A DNA stretch of 64,000 nt, from positions 42,184 through 106,183 of the forward strand of contig UEGR01000025.1 of NCBI GenBank assembly GCA_900465685.1, in the 5' to 3' direction. Shown in pieces: positions 36,356 through 45,252 of this stretch; within the stretch, counting starts at the first letter, position 1, and each line of letters starts with the position of its first letter. Origin of the DNA: Hyphomicrobiales bacterium. GTDB taxonomy: Bacteria; Pseudomonadota; Alphaproteobacteria; Rhizobiales; Rhizobiaceae. The position numbers and the translations under genes are program-made. Below the pieces are notes generated by a model. The model ran no database searches and was not told where the DNA came from. It worked only from the letters and a program-made list of their open reading frames with translations.

Positions 36356-36716
36356 CGGCTGGGACTTCTCCCGTCTTGGCGGTGTCGCCGGATTTATCGT
36401 CGGGACCGAAAAGGAATGCCTCGATTGCGCTCAGTGCGACGGGTAGGCTTTCATCAAGCGGACGCCCCTCCACATATCGCTTGACCAGCGACAGAGCCCG
36501 TATCGGCGCCAGTCCGCCACCGACTAATGCGATGCGGATAATTTCGCGCACATCGGCAACCATTCCACTTTGATGTTCGGCCATGAATTTGAAAGTCCCG
36601 TAAAGGCTACGGCTCGTTTTCTCTTCCCACTCAATCGCGCCATCCCAGGTCAGCGCGAAGTTATACTCACCGTCTGCGAATGGCTGCGTAATCTGCGAGA
36701 AAGGCTTATCGGACAT
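36348..36716 (-). CDS. Phage tail assembly chaperone-like / GTA gp10-type protein
   Basis: 122 residues. The pattern NFALTWDGAIEWEEKTSRS followed by a DVREIIRIALVGGG segment and an alpha-helical end matches the tail-assembly-chaperone family shared with gene transfer agents. It lies immediately before gp10-like and tape-measure genes. First gene after a minus-strand terminator, so it must have its own promoter or be unexpressed. Confidence 0.7.
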   Translation of the reverse strand: MSDKPFSQITQPFADGEYNFALTWDGAIEWEEKTSRSLYGTFKFMAEHQSGMVADVREIIRIALVGGGLAPIRALSLVKRYVEGRPLDESLPVALSAIEAFLFGPDDKSGDTAKTGEVPADG

Positions 36717-36728
36717 GATATTTCCTCA

Positions 36729-36752
36729 TAAAAAAGCCCGCTTTGAGCGGGC
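36729..36752 (-). terminator. Intrinsic terminator on the minus strand within the phage remnant
   Basis: GCCCGC/GCGGGC stem (36736-36741 with 36747-36752) and, in minus orientation, six T after it. It separates the HNH-terminase-small-gene unit from the tail genes. Confidence 0.85.
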
Positions 36753-36754
36753 GG

Positions 36755-36988
36755 TTATTTGAATGATTGTTCCTGCCAAGGCTCTGGCAGGTCTAGCTGT
36801 CTAGCCTCGGCGAGCGCCCATCGGCGATGCTCGAGCCAGAATTCGCGCGGGTCTTGCCACGCGGTACCGAGCCATCCGAATTCTGGAGATTTGATCAAGC
36901 CCCAGAAGGTGTGGATGCCCAACAGCCAGCGCTGGGCAGGCAATGATAGAGATGCACGACGTCGATTATGTCGTTTCCGAACTGGCAT
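36755..36988 (-). CDS. Small phage protein, 77 aa (second of a related pair)
   Basis: Begins MPVRKRHNRRRASLSLP and is rich in Trp (seven residues), ending LPEPWQEQSFK. The ATG at 36988 shares its A with the stop of the upstream gene (TGATG), so translation is coupled; the longer frame from 37066 is rejected on that ground. The N-terminus resembles that of the preceding gene. Function unknown. Confidence 0.6.
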   Translation of the reverse strand: MPVRKRHNRRRASLSLPAQRWLLGIHTFWGLIKSPEFGWLGTAWQDPREFWLEHRRWALAEARQLDLPEPWQEQSFK

Positions 36989-37224
36989 CAGGGCAGCCCA
37001 AACTCTCGCGCGCCCCAACAATCCGGGCCGTGAATATCTACGACCTGACGGCCTAGGGTGCGCCATGCCTGTTCCGACAGGTCACGGGACGGCGGCTCAT
37101 GGTCGACCGTGATCCCGGCGTGGTGTAGATCCGAAAACATGTCGATGCCGGTTTCCAGATATTCCGCCCAAATGTCATAGGCGAAGGAAGCGCGCCGTCT
37201 GTCCGTCTTACGACGAACCGGCAT
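36988..37224 (-). CDS. Small phage protein, 78 aa (first of a related pair)
   Basis: Begins MPVRRKTDRRRASFAYDIW, related to the next gene's MPVRKRHNRRRAS start; the remainder diverges (ETGIDMFSDLHHAGITVDHE). Coupled to the small terminase gene by TGATG at 37224 and to the following gene in the same way. In complete phages the large terminase gene would be expected near here. Function unknown. Confidence 0.6.
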   Translation of the reverse strand: MPVRRKTDRRRASFAYDIWAEYLETGIDMFSDLHHAGITVDHEPPSRDLSEQAWRTLGRQVVDIHGPDCWGAREFGLP

Positions 37225-37580
37225 CAGCGGCGATTCCCGTAATCAGCCGTGCGAGGTACGCGCGGCGTTTCTGGCGAGTCCACACCATCAAGGGCAAGCT
37301 CGCGAATGAGCCGTGCGAACCCGATGCGGGAATCTCGTTCAATTGCGACTTCAGGGCGGGCTTTAGGCTGGTCGAAACGATCAAGATACGTCAGCCCTTG
37401 CGCGTCGATAACTTCGCGAGCAGCAACGGCTCGGTCCCATGCCTCGGCAGCAAGCGTCAGCAATTTGACGTGATGCGGTTCTAGATCGAAGTCTTCTGTT
37501 ACAGATTTGAACCAATTTTGCGTCGGTTTTCGCAGGTGTTTTGGCGGCTTAAGTGCCGCATTAGTTGGGTTTTTCGGCAT
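37224..37580 (-). CDS. Phage terminase small subunit, P27 family
   Basis: 118 residues. DNA-recognition subunit of the packaging motor. The sequence pattern PPKHLRKPTQNWFKSVTEDF, LLTLAAEAWDRAVAAREVID and FARLIRELAL near the C-terminus fits P27-type small terminases. No large terminase follows, so packaging cannot work from this locus. The spacer upstream (37581-37693) has no gene. Confidence 0.85.
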   Translation of the reverse strand: MPKNPTNAALKPPKHLRKPTQNWFKSVTEDFDLEPHHVKLLTLAAEAWDRAVAAREVIDAQGLTYLDRFDQPKARPEVAIERDSRIGFARLIRELALDGVDSPETPRVPRTADYGNRR

Positions 37581-37693
37581 TCAGCCTCCAATTTTTTATT
37601 TGAACCGGGGCAACGCGAGTATGTGCGATGGGCCCAGCCCGCTCCTAGAGCGAGCGGCTTCCAGACTTCGATTCCCCCCATAGGGTGGGTGGG

Positions 37694-37990
37694 TCACTCG
37701 ATGGGGTAGCCGTCCGCGCCAAATCGGATGACCTTCTCTCCGCGTTCTTCGCGCTGCTTGATCCGATCATGACAGGGCTTGCACAGGGACATGAGATTGT
37801 CAGTGTCCCAGAAGAGATCCTCGCTCCCTCTATGCGGGGTGCGATGATCACAAATCGTGGCAGGCTCCACGTCGCCAACCTCAAGGCAATAAACGCACAA
37901 GGGCGACTGCATCAGATGTTGCTCACGCATCTTGAGCCATCGCGACCGCTTATAAAGGTGCTGCCAAGCTGCGCTTTCACCTCTACTCAT
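37694..37990 (-). CDS. HNH endonuclease, phage type
   Basis: 98 residues. Metal-binding CVYCLE near residue 32, the HNH core ICDHRTPHRGSEDLFWDTDN near 47-66 and CKPCHDRI near 71. HNH nucleases beside terminase genes take part in DNA packaging in HK97-like phages. The ATG at 37990 overlaps the stop of a cold-shock-domain fragment by ATGA. Confidence 0.9.
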   Translation of the reverse strand: MSRGESAAWQHLYKRSRWLKMREQHLMQSPLCVYCLEVGDVEPATICDHRTPHRGSEDLFWDTDNLMSLCKPCHDRIKQREERGEKVIRFGADGYPIE

Positions 37991-38187
37991 TGCGCCCCGA
38001 ACACCCGCTCGGCTTCGGCCAAGACGGCGGGATCGATGACGCGCACGCTGGTCGCCTTCGGGCTATTCATGCCGCTTGGCACGGCGTCATAACGGACGGT
38101 ATCGCCTGCCTTCGGCGCGCCTCCCTCGATGACGGAACGATGAAAGAAAACGTTGCAAGGCTCGGCAGCGATGAAGCCGTATGCGCC
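37987..38187 (-). pseudogene. Cold-shock-domain protein, N-terminus lost
   Basis: Frame reading GAYGFIAAEPCNVFFHRSVI and on through AGDTVRYDAVPSG, KATSVRVIDPAVLAEAERVF to a TGA overlapping the HNH start. This is the RNP1/RNP2 part of a cold-shock domain (YGFI, VFFHRS). The normal first strand (about ten residues with the start codon) is missing: upstream in this frame the DNA is autotransporter gene. Phage-borne CSD genes beside HNH genes are plausible. Not in the standard ORF set because no start codon remains. Confidence 0.7.
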
Positions 38188-39731
38188 ACATCGTCGGCAC
38201 TGGTCAGAACCACGCCAATCGTCGGCCCTTGCGCGCTTTTGAGAACCGCGCCTTCGACTTCAATCGTACCAGAACCGGAAATTGCCAGAGCAGATGCCGT
38301 TTCGCCCAGTGCTGTTAGGCTGCCGCCCGTGATCGAAATTGAACCACCCGCCTGCGCCATGGCACCGGCGGCACCGGCACCCGAAGTGACGATATCCGTA
38401 TTGGTTGCCGCAATCAGGCCGCCTGCTGTTCCCTCGTCATTATTGGCCAGAAGCCCATAGGCCTGGCTTCCAGTCGTCCGAATGGTGGCTGCGGAAAGCT
38501 TGATCGTCGAAGCAGATTCAGCAAAAGCCCCAAAACTCGACGCGCCAACGGTTTCAACTGTGATATTGCGAGCGTCGATCACTCCTTCATCGAGGGCGTG
38601 CAAGCCGACAGCGAAACTGTCCCCATATGTGCGGATCGTACCACCCGTCAGATAGACCGTACCGGACGTGGTTCCGTCATAGGCGTAATTCGGATGGTTG
38701 GTGCCGAAAGCACCCGCCTGTACAGCATGGGCATTGTTGCCATAAGTGCTGATATCGGCGCTGGACGTAATCGACCCGCCATTGCTGGCGATCAGACCAT
38801 AATTGCGCAGGCCATAGGTCGTGATCGAACCGCCGTTCAACGTCACGCTCGCATTGTTCTGCGATTGAACACCTTCGGAAAAACGCGCCGCATTGTTGGT
38901 CACAATCGTCACATCGTTGGCGACAACCGTCGCGTCATCTGCCTGTATGGCTCTGGCGCTGTTGCCCGACGTCGTGATCGTGCCACCGTTCAGTGTAACA
39001 ACACCGCCCGACAGCGCTTCGACGCCGTAAGCAGCGGTTCCACCGGTGACAATATTGCTGTTCGTCAGCAGGACCTGACCACCATTGTCGGCATAAGCGC
39101 CGGATGCATTGGAACCGGTGGTCGTGATGCTCAGATTGTCGCCCGATATCCGGCCAGCGACGGTGCCCATGTCATTATTTGCGATAACGCCGAATGCATT
39201 CTGACCGGCGGTGTTTATCGTCGAGTTGGTCAAAACGATTGATGACCAGCTTTCCGCGAAAGCACCGAAACCGTTGGTGCCTGTCGTTGTGACCTGAACG
39301 GCGCCATCAATCGTGCCGCCATCGATCGCATGTAACGCGAAGGAATCCGCGTCATCTGTTGTGACAGCTACACCGCCGAGCAGATGAATGGTTGAATGAT
39401 CCGTACCGTCCGCATCACTACCCTTCGCACCAACCTGGATACCATGCGCCTTCGGCCCTGACGTGATGACATTGATGTTTGAAACATTCAGCGTCGACGC
39501 CACCCCCGCTCCGGCAGAGACAAAAACACCCCACGCGCGGCCATTATTGATGGTCGCCACTTCGTAGGTCGCGCCAAGGCCATTGAAGGTCGCCGTGCTG
39601 CCTCCATTATACTGGTAGGCTATTCCATTCACCACAACACTCGTTGCGGCAGCCAACGTGTTCGACAGGACGAGAGCTACGGCTGTTGAGCCCAGCACCC
39701 GCATCAGATCTTTTGAGATGACCGACATCAT
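38067..39731 (-). pseudogene. Autotransporter adhesin passenger, truncated by the phage junction
   Basis: Signal peptide (about 1-28, AVALVLSNTLAAAT) and a long beta-helix passenger of Gly/Thr/Asn-rich repeats (VTLNGGTITTSGNSARAIQ-like units), as in outer-membrane type V adhesins. The native sequence ends near residue 515 (IGVVLTSADDVA, about 38190); the remaining 40 residues are out-of-frame reading of the cold-shock gene. The pertactin-like region and C-terminal beta-barrel are missing, so it cannot insert into the outer membrane. First start ATG 39731; 39728 also possible. The passenger contains an internal duplication of about 200 residues. Confidence 0.8.
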
Positions 39732-40218
39732 TGCCCCTAAACGCGCCCTTCAGCCCCTCGGCTACGGCGAATATTTCAACAAATGAATTTAGATAGACCT
39801 CAATTAAAATGCGAAATACAGAAATCCTATTGAACAAATACCAATACAATAAGATTCGAACAATACGAATTACACAATTATTTGCATCAAACCGCTATTT
39901 AATGCTCGTATATTTGATTTCAAACGCTCTATATATGCAATATTACTATTATATAAACTCTAATTTATAGAATTAAACTTAACTAAATTAATAAATACGA
40001 ACTGGATTCTTTTTTAAAAGCACAGCGTATCGTCCCGCCAGATAAGCAGGGCGATGCGGAGAAACCTGGAGAATGGCAAGGAAGAGGCGCGGATGCCGGG
40101 CCGACCATAAAGCGAGAGGCTGATACGGCGGATCAATGCTGTGCGCCCGTCAACAGCGCAGCGCCATAGAACATGACGGTCAGTCAGCCGGAGCCGTAAC
40201 GGCTCCGGCTGCGTAAGG
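39732..40218. other. AT-rich upstream region of the autotransporter, then spacer
   Basis: Positions 39780-40020 are strikingly AT-rich with many short A/T runs, as expected for a silenced or promoter-bearing region of a surface adhesin gene; 40020-40180 returns to high GC without a gene. A strong hairpin follows at 40185. Confidence 0.5.
40185..40211. terminator. Strong hairpin after the GST gene
   Basis: A 12-bp perfect stem CAGCCGGAGCCG/CGGCTCCGGCTG with a 3-nt loop, 8 bp past the GST stop. No T-tract on the minus strand. Confidence 0.6.
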
Positions 40219-40911
<693 letters not shown>

Positions 40912-40951
40912 TCAGCCGATGCCGGAAATTCTTTGCGCGGAAGCGTCCCGA

Positions 40952-42295
40952 TCAGAAAAGCGAAGCAATGCGCGCAGGCTTGGATGATGACATCCGGGGC
41001 ACCACGACAAGCTTGTTGAACTCGCCGCGCTTGAAGGCGCGCAGGAAGCGCGGATAATCCCGGAACACCACACAGCCATTGGAATCGCCGTTGCGACCCA
41101 GCATGAATGTATGCGCCAGAAGTCCGTCGCGATTGTAGCGGTTGTTGCCATCGGCGGGCGTCAGGCGGATCGCTTCAACGCCGTGGAAAAGCGCCTCACG
41201 CATGCGCAGATTATAGCTGTGCGGCGGCGTGGGGCCACGGTTCTTCTGGTTCACATAGGTGGGATTGTCACGCATGCGACCGATGCCCGAATGAGCTTCG
41301 AGCTTCTCGCCACTCGGCAGATAAACGGTTGCAGCGGAAATATCATAGATGGCGACGCGGCTGCGGGCAGCCTGATTGATCAGCGGACTGAAAAGGCCCG
41401 GCTCCGGTGTGTCCGTTGCGCCGCTTTCGGGTGCATAGGCCAACTGTGTCTTGGGGCGCATGCGCGACGTACGCAATGCAGGCTTGGCACCCGGCAAAGG
41501 CACATCATCCGGCACGAACATGTCGCGGTCGGCTTCGTCGTCAGCCGCCATATCTGTCTTCTGATCAGGCGCCGATTGCGGCAGCGGTATTGCATTGCCG
41601 ATTGGCAGATTGGGTGTGGCACTGCCGTCCGCGTCGGCTTCTTCAGCCTGCGACAGGGGCAAAATGCCGGACTGGCTCTGTGGCTGGATCTTGGCGAGCG
41701 CAACCAGAGCGGCAGGCGTCTGCGGCGCGCTGGCATAACCAAGCGCGACTGCGCCCGCGGTGGCGGCTTTCGCAGCCGCGTCAGCTGAAATCTTGTTGCC
41801 CGTCTTGTCCGCTGCCGGATCAGCCGAGGCGACTGCAACCAGCTCAGGCAACCGAACGCGATCCGCGCGCGGTTCGATCAACGAAGCCACATCAACCGAT
41901 TTTGGCTCGATTACAGAATCCGGACCGATATCGGCAATGATCGGCTGATCATCGGTCATCTTGTTGCGACGCCAGTCGAGGTTGGAATAGGCAGCATCCG
42001 CCGTATAGGCCTTGATGAAGCTTTCACGCATTTTGTGCGTCGGGGTGCGGGTCTGGTCGACAAGGGCCAGCGCCTGCGGCATGGCTGCCGGAATGCGCCG
42101 CATGACCGGAGCGACAGGCGCAAATGCGGGAATGGCCGTTTCAAGCGTGCCGAGCGCGGTCAGCATCCAGCCACCGGCGACAAGACCTGTCGCGGCAAAT
42201 GCCGTAACGCGCAAAAAGCCACGCAAACTGAACGGAAGGCCGATACGGCCGCTACGCGGAGCCGCATAGCCATACACTTCTGTCACACACGCCAT
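40952..42295 (-). CDS. Tlde1/DUF2778-domain protein, L,D-transpeptidase-like
   Basis: 447 residues: one membrane segment (about 30-50), a long disordered Ala/Pro/Asp-rich linker (about 80-300), then a C-terminal domain with YLPSGEKLEAHSGIG, PPHSYNLRMRE and the catalytic-type HTFMLGRNGDSNGCVVF. The His...SNGC motif is that of the Tlde1-type L,D-carboxypeptidase/transpeptidase family, so it probably modifies peptidoglycan in the periplasm. The start at 42295 (MACVTEVYGYAAP) is a choice among several in-frame ATGs. Confidence 0.78.
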   Translation of the reverse strand: MACVTEVYGYAAPRSGRIGLPFSLRGFLRVTAFAATGLVAGGWMLTALGTLETAIPAFAPVAPVMRRIPAAMPQALALVDQTRTPTHKMRESFIKAYTADAAYSNLDWRRNKMTDDQPIIADIGPDSVIEPKSVDVASLIEPRADRVRLPELVAVASADPAADKTGNKISADAAAKAATAGAVALGYASAPQTPAALVALAKIQPQSQSGILPLSQAEEADADGSATPNLPIGNAIPLPQSAPDQKTDMAADDEADRDMFVPDDVPLPGAKPALRTSRMRPKTQLAYAPESGATDTPEPGLFSPLINQAARSRVAIYDISAATVYLPSGEKLEAHSGIGRMRDNPTYVNQKNRGPTPPHSYNLRMREALFHGVEAIRLTPADGNNRYNRDGLLAHTFMLGRNGDSNGCVVFRDYPRFLRAFKRGEFNKLVVVPRMSSSKPARIASLF

Positions 42296-42508
42296 GATAC
42301 TAACCCGACTGGAATTCGACTTCGCGGCCCCACTTCCGGCCTCGCCTCGCATGTCAGTTCGGCAAAAAAGCGAAGAGGACATGGCAAAGCAGTGGCCGAA
42401 GCGAAGCAGTGACCGCATTGGTCGCTTCCAGAATGGCGAATTATGGTAACCAAAGTCTTTACGAACGGCGTGTGACTGATAATTCCTCTCCGAAAGAGGA
42501 AAGCTGCA

Positions 42509-43690
42509 TCAGCCTGTCAGGCGATAAGCAGCTGGCGCATCACCCGAAAATTCAGGGAATTCATCGCCCTCGGTCACCGTGCGATTGCGCCCGCGATGCT
42601 TGCCGCGCATCAAGGCAAGATCGGCGCGAGACACCGTTTCCCATAACTTTTCATCATGACGCAGCATGGCGATGCCAAAACTGCATGTCACATGGCGGTC
42701 TTTCGGCAACGCCGCAAATGCATGGCGACCGACCTGATTGCAAAGCCGCTTGGCAAAGCGTTCGCAGTGCTGGGCACTGCCCGCAACCAGCAGAACGAAC
42801 TCTTCACCGCCCACACGGCTGACGATCACATCCTGCCCGGCCAGTGCCTGCAACAGATGCGAAAACTCCACCAGCACGCGGTCGCCAGTCGCATGGCCTA
42901 GCTCATCATTGATCGCCTTGAAATGATCAATATCCGCAATAATGACGCCATGCGTTGCGCCTTGCGCGGCACTTGCCAGTTTGCGCTTTGCGTGGCGTTC
43001 CATACCACGCCGGTTGAGAAGACCGGTCAGCGGATCGGCATCGCGTTCATTGCGCAACTTGTCGATGATATCGAGCGCGGCGACGGTCAAAATTAAGAGA
43101 CCGAGCAGAACACCGCCCATCGATGCTGCCACCGTTACCCATGACCAATAGGGCAAGGACAGCAACTCCCTGGAGCTGGCCACATCATCCAGCATGACAA
43201 TCGTGAAGATGCTGCGCAGGAAGAAATGTGCCACCAGCAGCGCCAGAACCAGACGCAGCGCCGTTTCGATCCACCGGTCACCCGGCACACGCCGGGCATG
43301 CAGGCAAAGAACCGCAGCCAGTGTGCCAAGACCTATATTGGCCGCAACGACCAGATAGCTGTAGATCGCCCCCTGGCAGGCAAGCAGGCCGACGGCAGCC
43401 AGCGTTAAAACCGTGATCAGCGACGCCGTGATCGGGGGAAAGCCCCGCCCAAGCCGTACCATCACCGCCTGACAGAACAGCCAGCCAGCTGCAAGTTGCA
43501 GCAGGATCGCCAGAAGGAATGTCTGCCGCAGCTCGGGCAGAGGCGGCGACACCTGCACAAAATGTCCAAGAGAAAATGCCGCGAAGCTCAGGCCGAAAAG
43601 CAGCATATGCTTTCGCCGTCTGTCGAGCACCCACAAGCTCGACATCGCGACCGCAAACAGCATGATCAGCAGAGAGGGAACAATCTTCAC
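42509..43690 (-). CDS. Diguanylate cyclase with an N-terminal membrane domain
   Basis: Makes cyclic di-GMP from two GTP. Six to seven helices (residues 1-210) form a membrane sensor; the GGDEF domain starts at DPLTGLLNRRGMERH (219-233), with IADIDHFKAINDELGH (251-266) and an intact active site GGEEF at 294-298. The residues five positions before it do not form RxxD, so the inhibitory I-site appears absent. 393 residues. Monocistronic. Confidence 0.92.
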   Translation of the reverse strand: MKIVPSLLIMLFAVAMSSLWVLDRRRKHMLLFGLSFAAFSLGHFVQVSPPLPELRQTFLLAILLQLAAGWLFCQAVMVRLGRGFPPITASLITVLTLAAVGLLACQGAIYSYLVVAANIGLGTLAAVLCLHARRVPGDRWIETALRLVLALLVAHFFLRSIFTIVMLDDVASSRELLSLPYWSWVTVAASMGGVLLGLLILTVAALDIIDKLRNERDADPLTGLLNRRGMERHAKRKLASAAQGATHGVIIADIDHFKAINDELGHATGDRVLVEFSHLLQALAGQDVIVSRVGGEEFVLLVAGSAQHCERFAKRLCNQVGRHAFAALPKDRHVTCSFGIAMLRHDEKLWETVSRADLALMRGKHRGRNRTVTEGDEFPEFSGDAPAAYRLTG

Positions 43691-44153
43691 GAGAAACCAG
43701 ACCAGTAATCGATTGAATTAAAATTCAATAAGTAGTGAGGCCAATCTGAATGTGCAATTGCATATATCAGTCAAATTAACTTTTGTAGAGAAATTAAACC
43801 ATCCAAAACAATATATTTATTTTCTTAAATAAAGCAGACGCTAATAAAAAATTATAAACAAAGACATCCATGGAAATCCTGACTTTTATTCTTAAATAAG
43901 CGCACGATGTTTATCCCCAGATATTGCCCATCGGATAAAGAAGCTGGGCGCTTGAAGCCATTTCCGGCCACTATTACCTGTTACTAATGAGAATGAAGGC
44001 TTGGTCTGGAAAAGGCGAAGTGCGATCCTATAACCATGCCATTCGAGCGGTTCCAGCCGGAAAACTGGCTGGTTGCGCTCTATTTGTTGTTTTGCATTTC
44101 CAACGCCAGGCCCCTCGACACGTGTGCTGGCAATGTCCTCGCGGAGAATTTCG
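43691..44153. other. AT-rich intergenic region
   Basis: 463 bp between divergent genes; 43720-43910 is very AT-rich. It presumably carries both promoters. No repeat or RNA recognised. Confidence 0.5.
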
Positions 44154-45173
44154 ATGCGCCACCAGTTCGACCTTTTTGCTCCCGCTGCGAAGGCAGGAGA
44201 AGAACGGGCGGAGCTGCGTCCTGCCCGCGCGAAGCCCAAGCGCGAGACGGTTGGCGCGCAGGCGCTGAAGGCCCCAGTCATCGATGAAGCCGAAATGGTA
44301 CGTCAGCTGAAGGATAGCGGGCGCTATCGCATTCTGCGCCGCCTTGACCCGCTGCCCGTCGTGCCCGATGCCGACATACAGGCCTTCCCGCGTCTTGGTG
44401 TCGTGGTAGATACGGAAACCACCGGCTTGAATGCCGCGCAGGAAGAAATCATCGAAATCGGCGCCGTCGCGTTTCGCTATGCGGATGACGGCTCGATTGG
44501 CGATGTCTGCGCCACTTTCGGTGCGTTGCAGGAACCTTCCAAGCCGATCCCGGCGGACATTACCCGCATCACCGGCATCACCGATGAAATGGTGAAGGGC
44601 CAGACAATTCCGCTGGCGGAGCTCGAAGCATTGATTGCCGATGCCGATCTGATCATTGCGCATAATGCCGGCTTCGACCGTCCGTTTCTGGAACGGTTCT
44701 CACCGGTCTTTGCCAACAAGCCATGGGCCTGTTCGGTCAAGGAAATCGACTGGACGGCGCGCGGCTTCGAAGGCACCAAACTTGGCTATCTGATCGGCCA
44801 GAGCGGCTATTTCCATAATGGACACCGCGCCGAGGATGACTGTCAGGCGCTGCTCGCCGTGCTGAAGGAGCAGTCGGGCGATACCACGCCCTTTGCCGAA
44901 CTGCTGCAAGCCAGCCAGAAATCGCGCCTGCGCATCTATGCCGAAAACAGCCCCTTCGAGATGAAGGACAAGCTGAAGGAGCGCCGCTATCGCTGGTCGG
45001 ACGGTAGCGACGGTCGCCCGAAATCATGGTGGACCGAGATCGGTGAAGATGAACTCGACGCCGAACTCGACTATCTGCGCACCGAGATTTACGGCTGGCG
45101 CGATGCCGAGCCGCTGATCCAGAAGCTCACCGCCGTGGATCGCTATAAGGAGCGCACCGCTCCGGCCCGGTAA
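44154..45173 (+). CDS. DnaQ-like 3'-5' exonuclease
   Basis: 339 residues with an RNase-T/epsilon-type exonuclease domain: ExoI VVVDTETTGLN near residue 83, ExoII AHNAGFDRPFL near 164 and ExoIII HRAEDDCQALL near 223, all acidic catalytic residues present. An N-terminal extension of about 80 residues and a C-terminal DUF-like domain (KERRYRWSDGSDGRPKSWW) distinguish it from replicative epsilon; likely a repair or RNA/DNA-trimming nuclease. ATG at 44154 with GCGGAG nine bases upstream. Confidence 0.88.
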   Translation: MRHQFDLFAPAAKAGEERAELRPARAKPKRETVGAQALKAPVIDEAEMVRQLKDSGRYRILRRLDPLPVVPDADIQAFPRLGVVVDTETTGLNAAQEEIIEIGAVAFRYADDGSIGDVCATFGALQEPSKPIPADITRITGITDEMVKGQTIPLAELEALIADADLIIAHNAGFDRPFLERFSPVFANKPWACSVKEIDWTARGFEGTKLGYLIGQSGYFHNGHRAEDDCQALLAVLKEQSGDTTPFAELLQASQKSRLRIYAENSPFEMKDKLKERRYRWSDGSDGRPKSWWTEIGEDELDAELDYLRTEIYGWRDAEPLIQKLTAVDRYKERTAPAR

Positions 45174-45191
45174 ATAGCAAGGACGGGATAC

Positions 45192-45238
45192 CCCCTCGCC
45201 CTTCGGGACGGCGCTTCGCGCCTCCTCAGGATGAGGGG
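45192..45238. repeat. Cloverleaf-like palindromic repeat
   Basis: CCCCTC (45192-45197) pairs with GAGGGG (45233-45238); inside are the hairpins CCC-TTC-GGG, GGCGC-TTC-GCGCC (45210-45222) and CCT-CCTC-AGG. It matches in style a repeat common between genes in Rhizobiales. It could end transcripts from both flanking genes, which converge here. Confidence 0.7.
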
Positions 45239-45252
45239 TGCTGGTTTGGCGA

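Noticed and set aside
29240..40000. tRNA-Ser as a proven attachment site with a matching attR
   Set aside because: I found no second copy of the tRNA 3' end near the right boundary and no integrase; the right border is inside the autotransporter gene instead.
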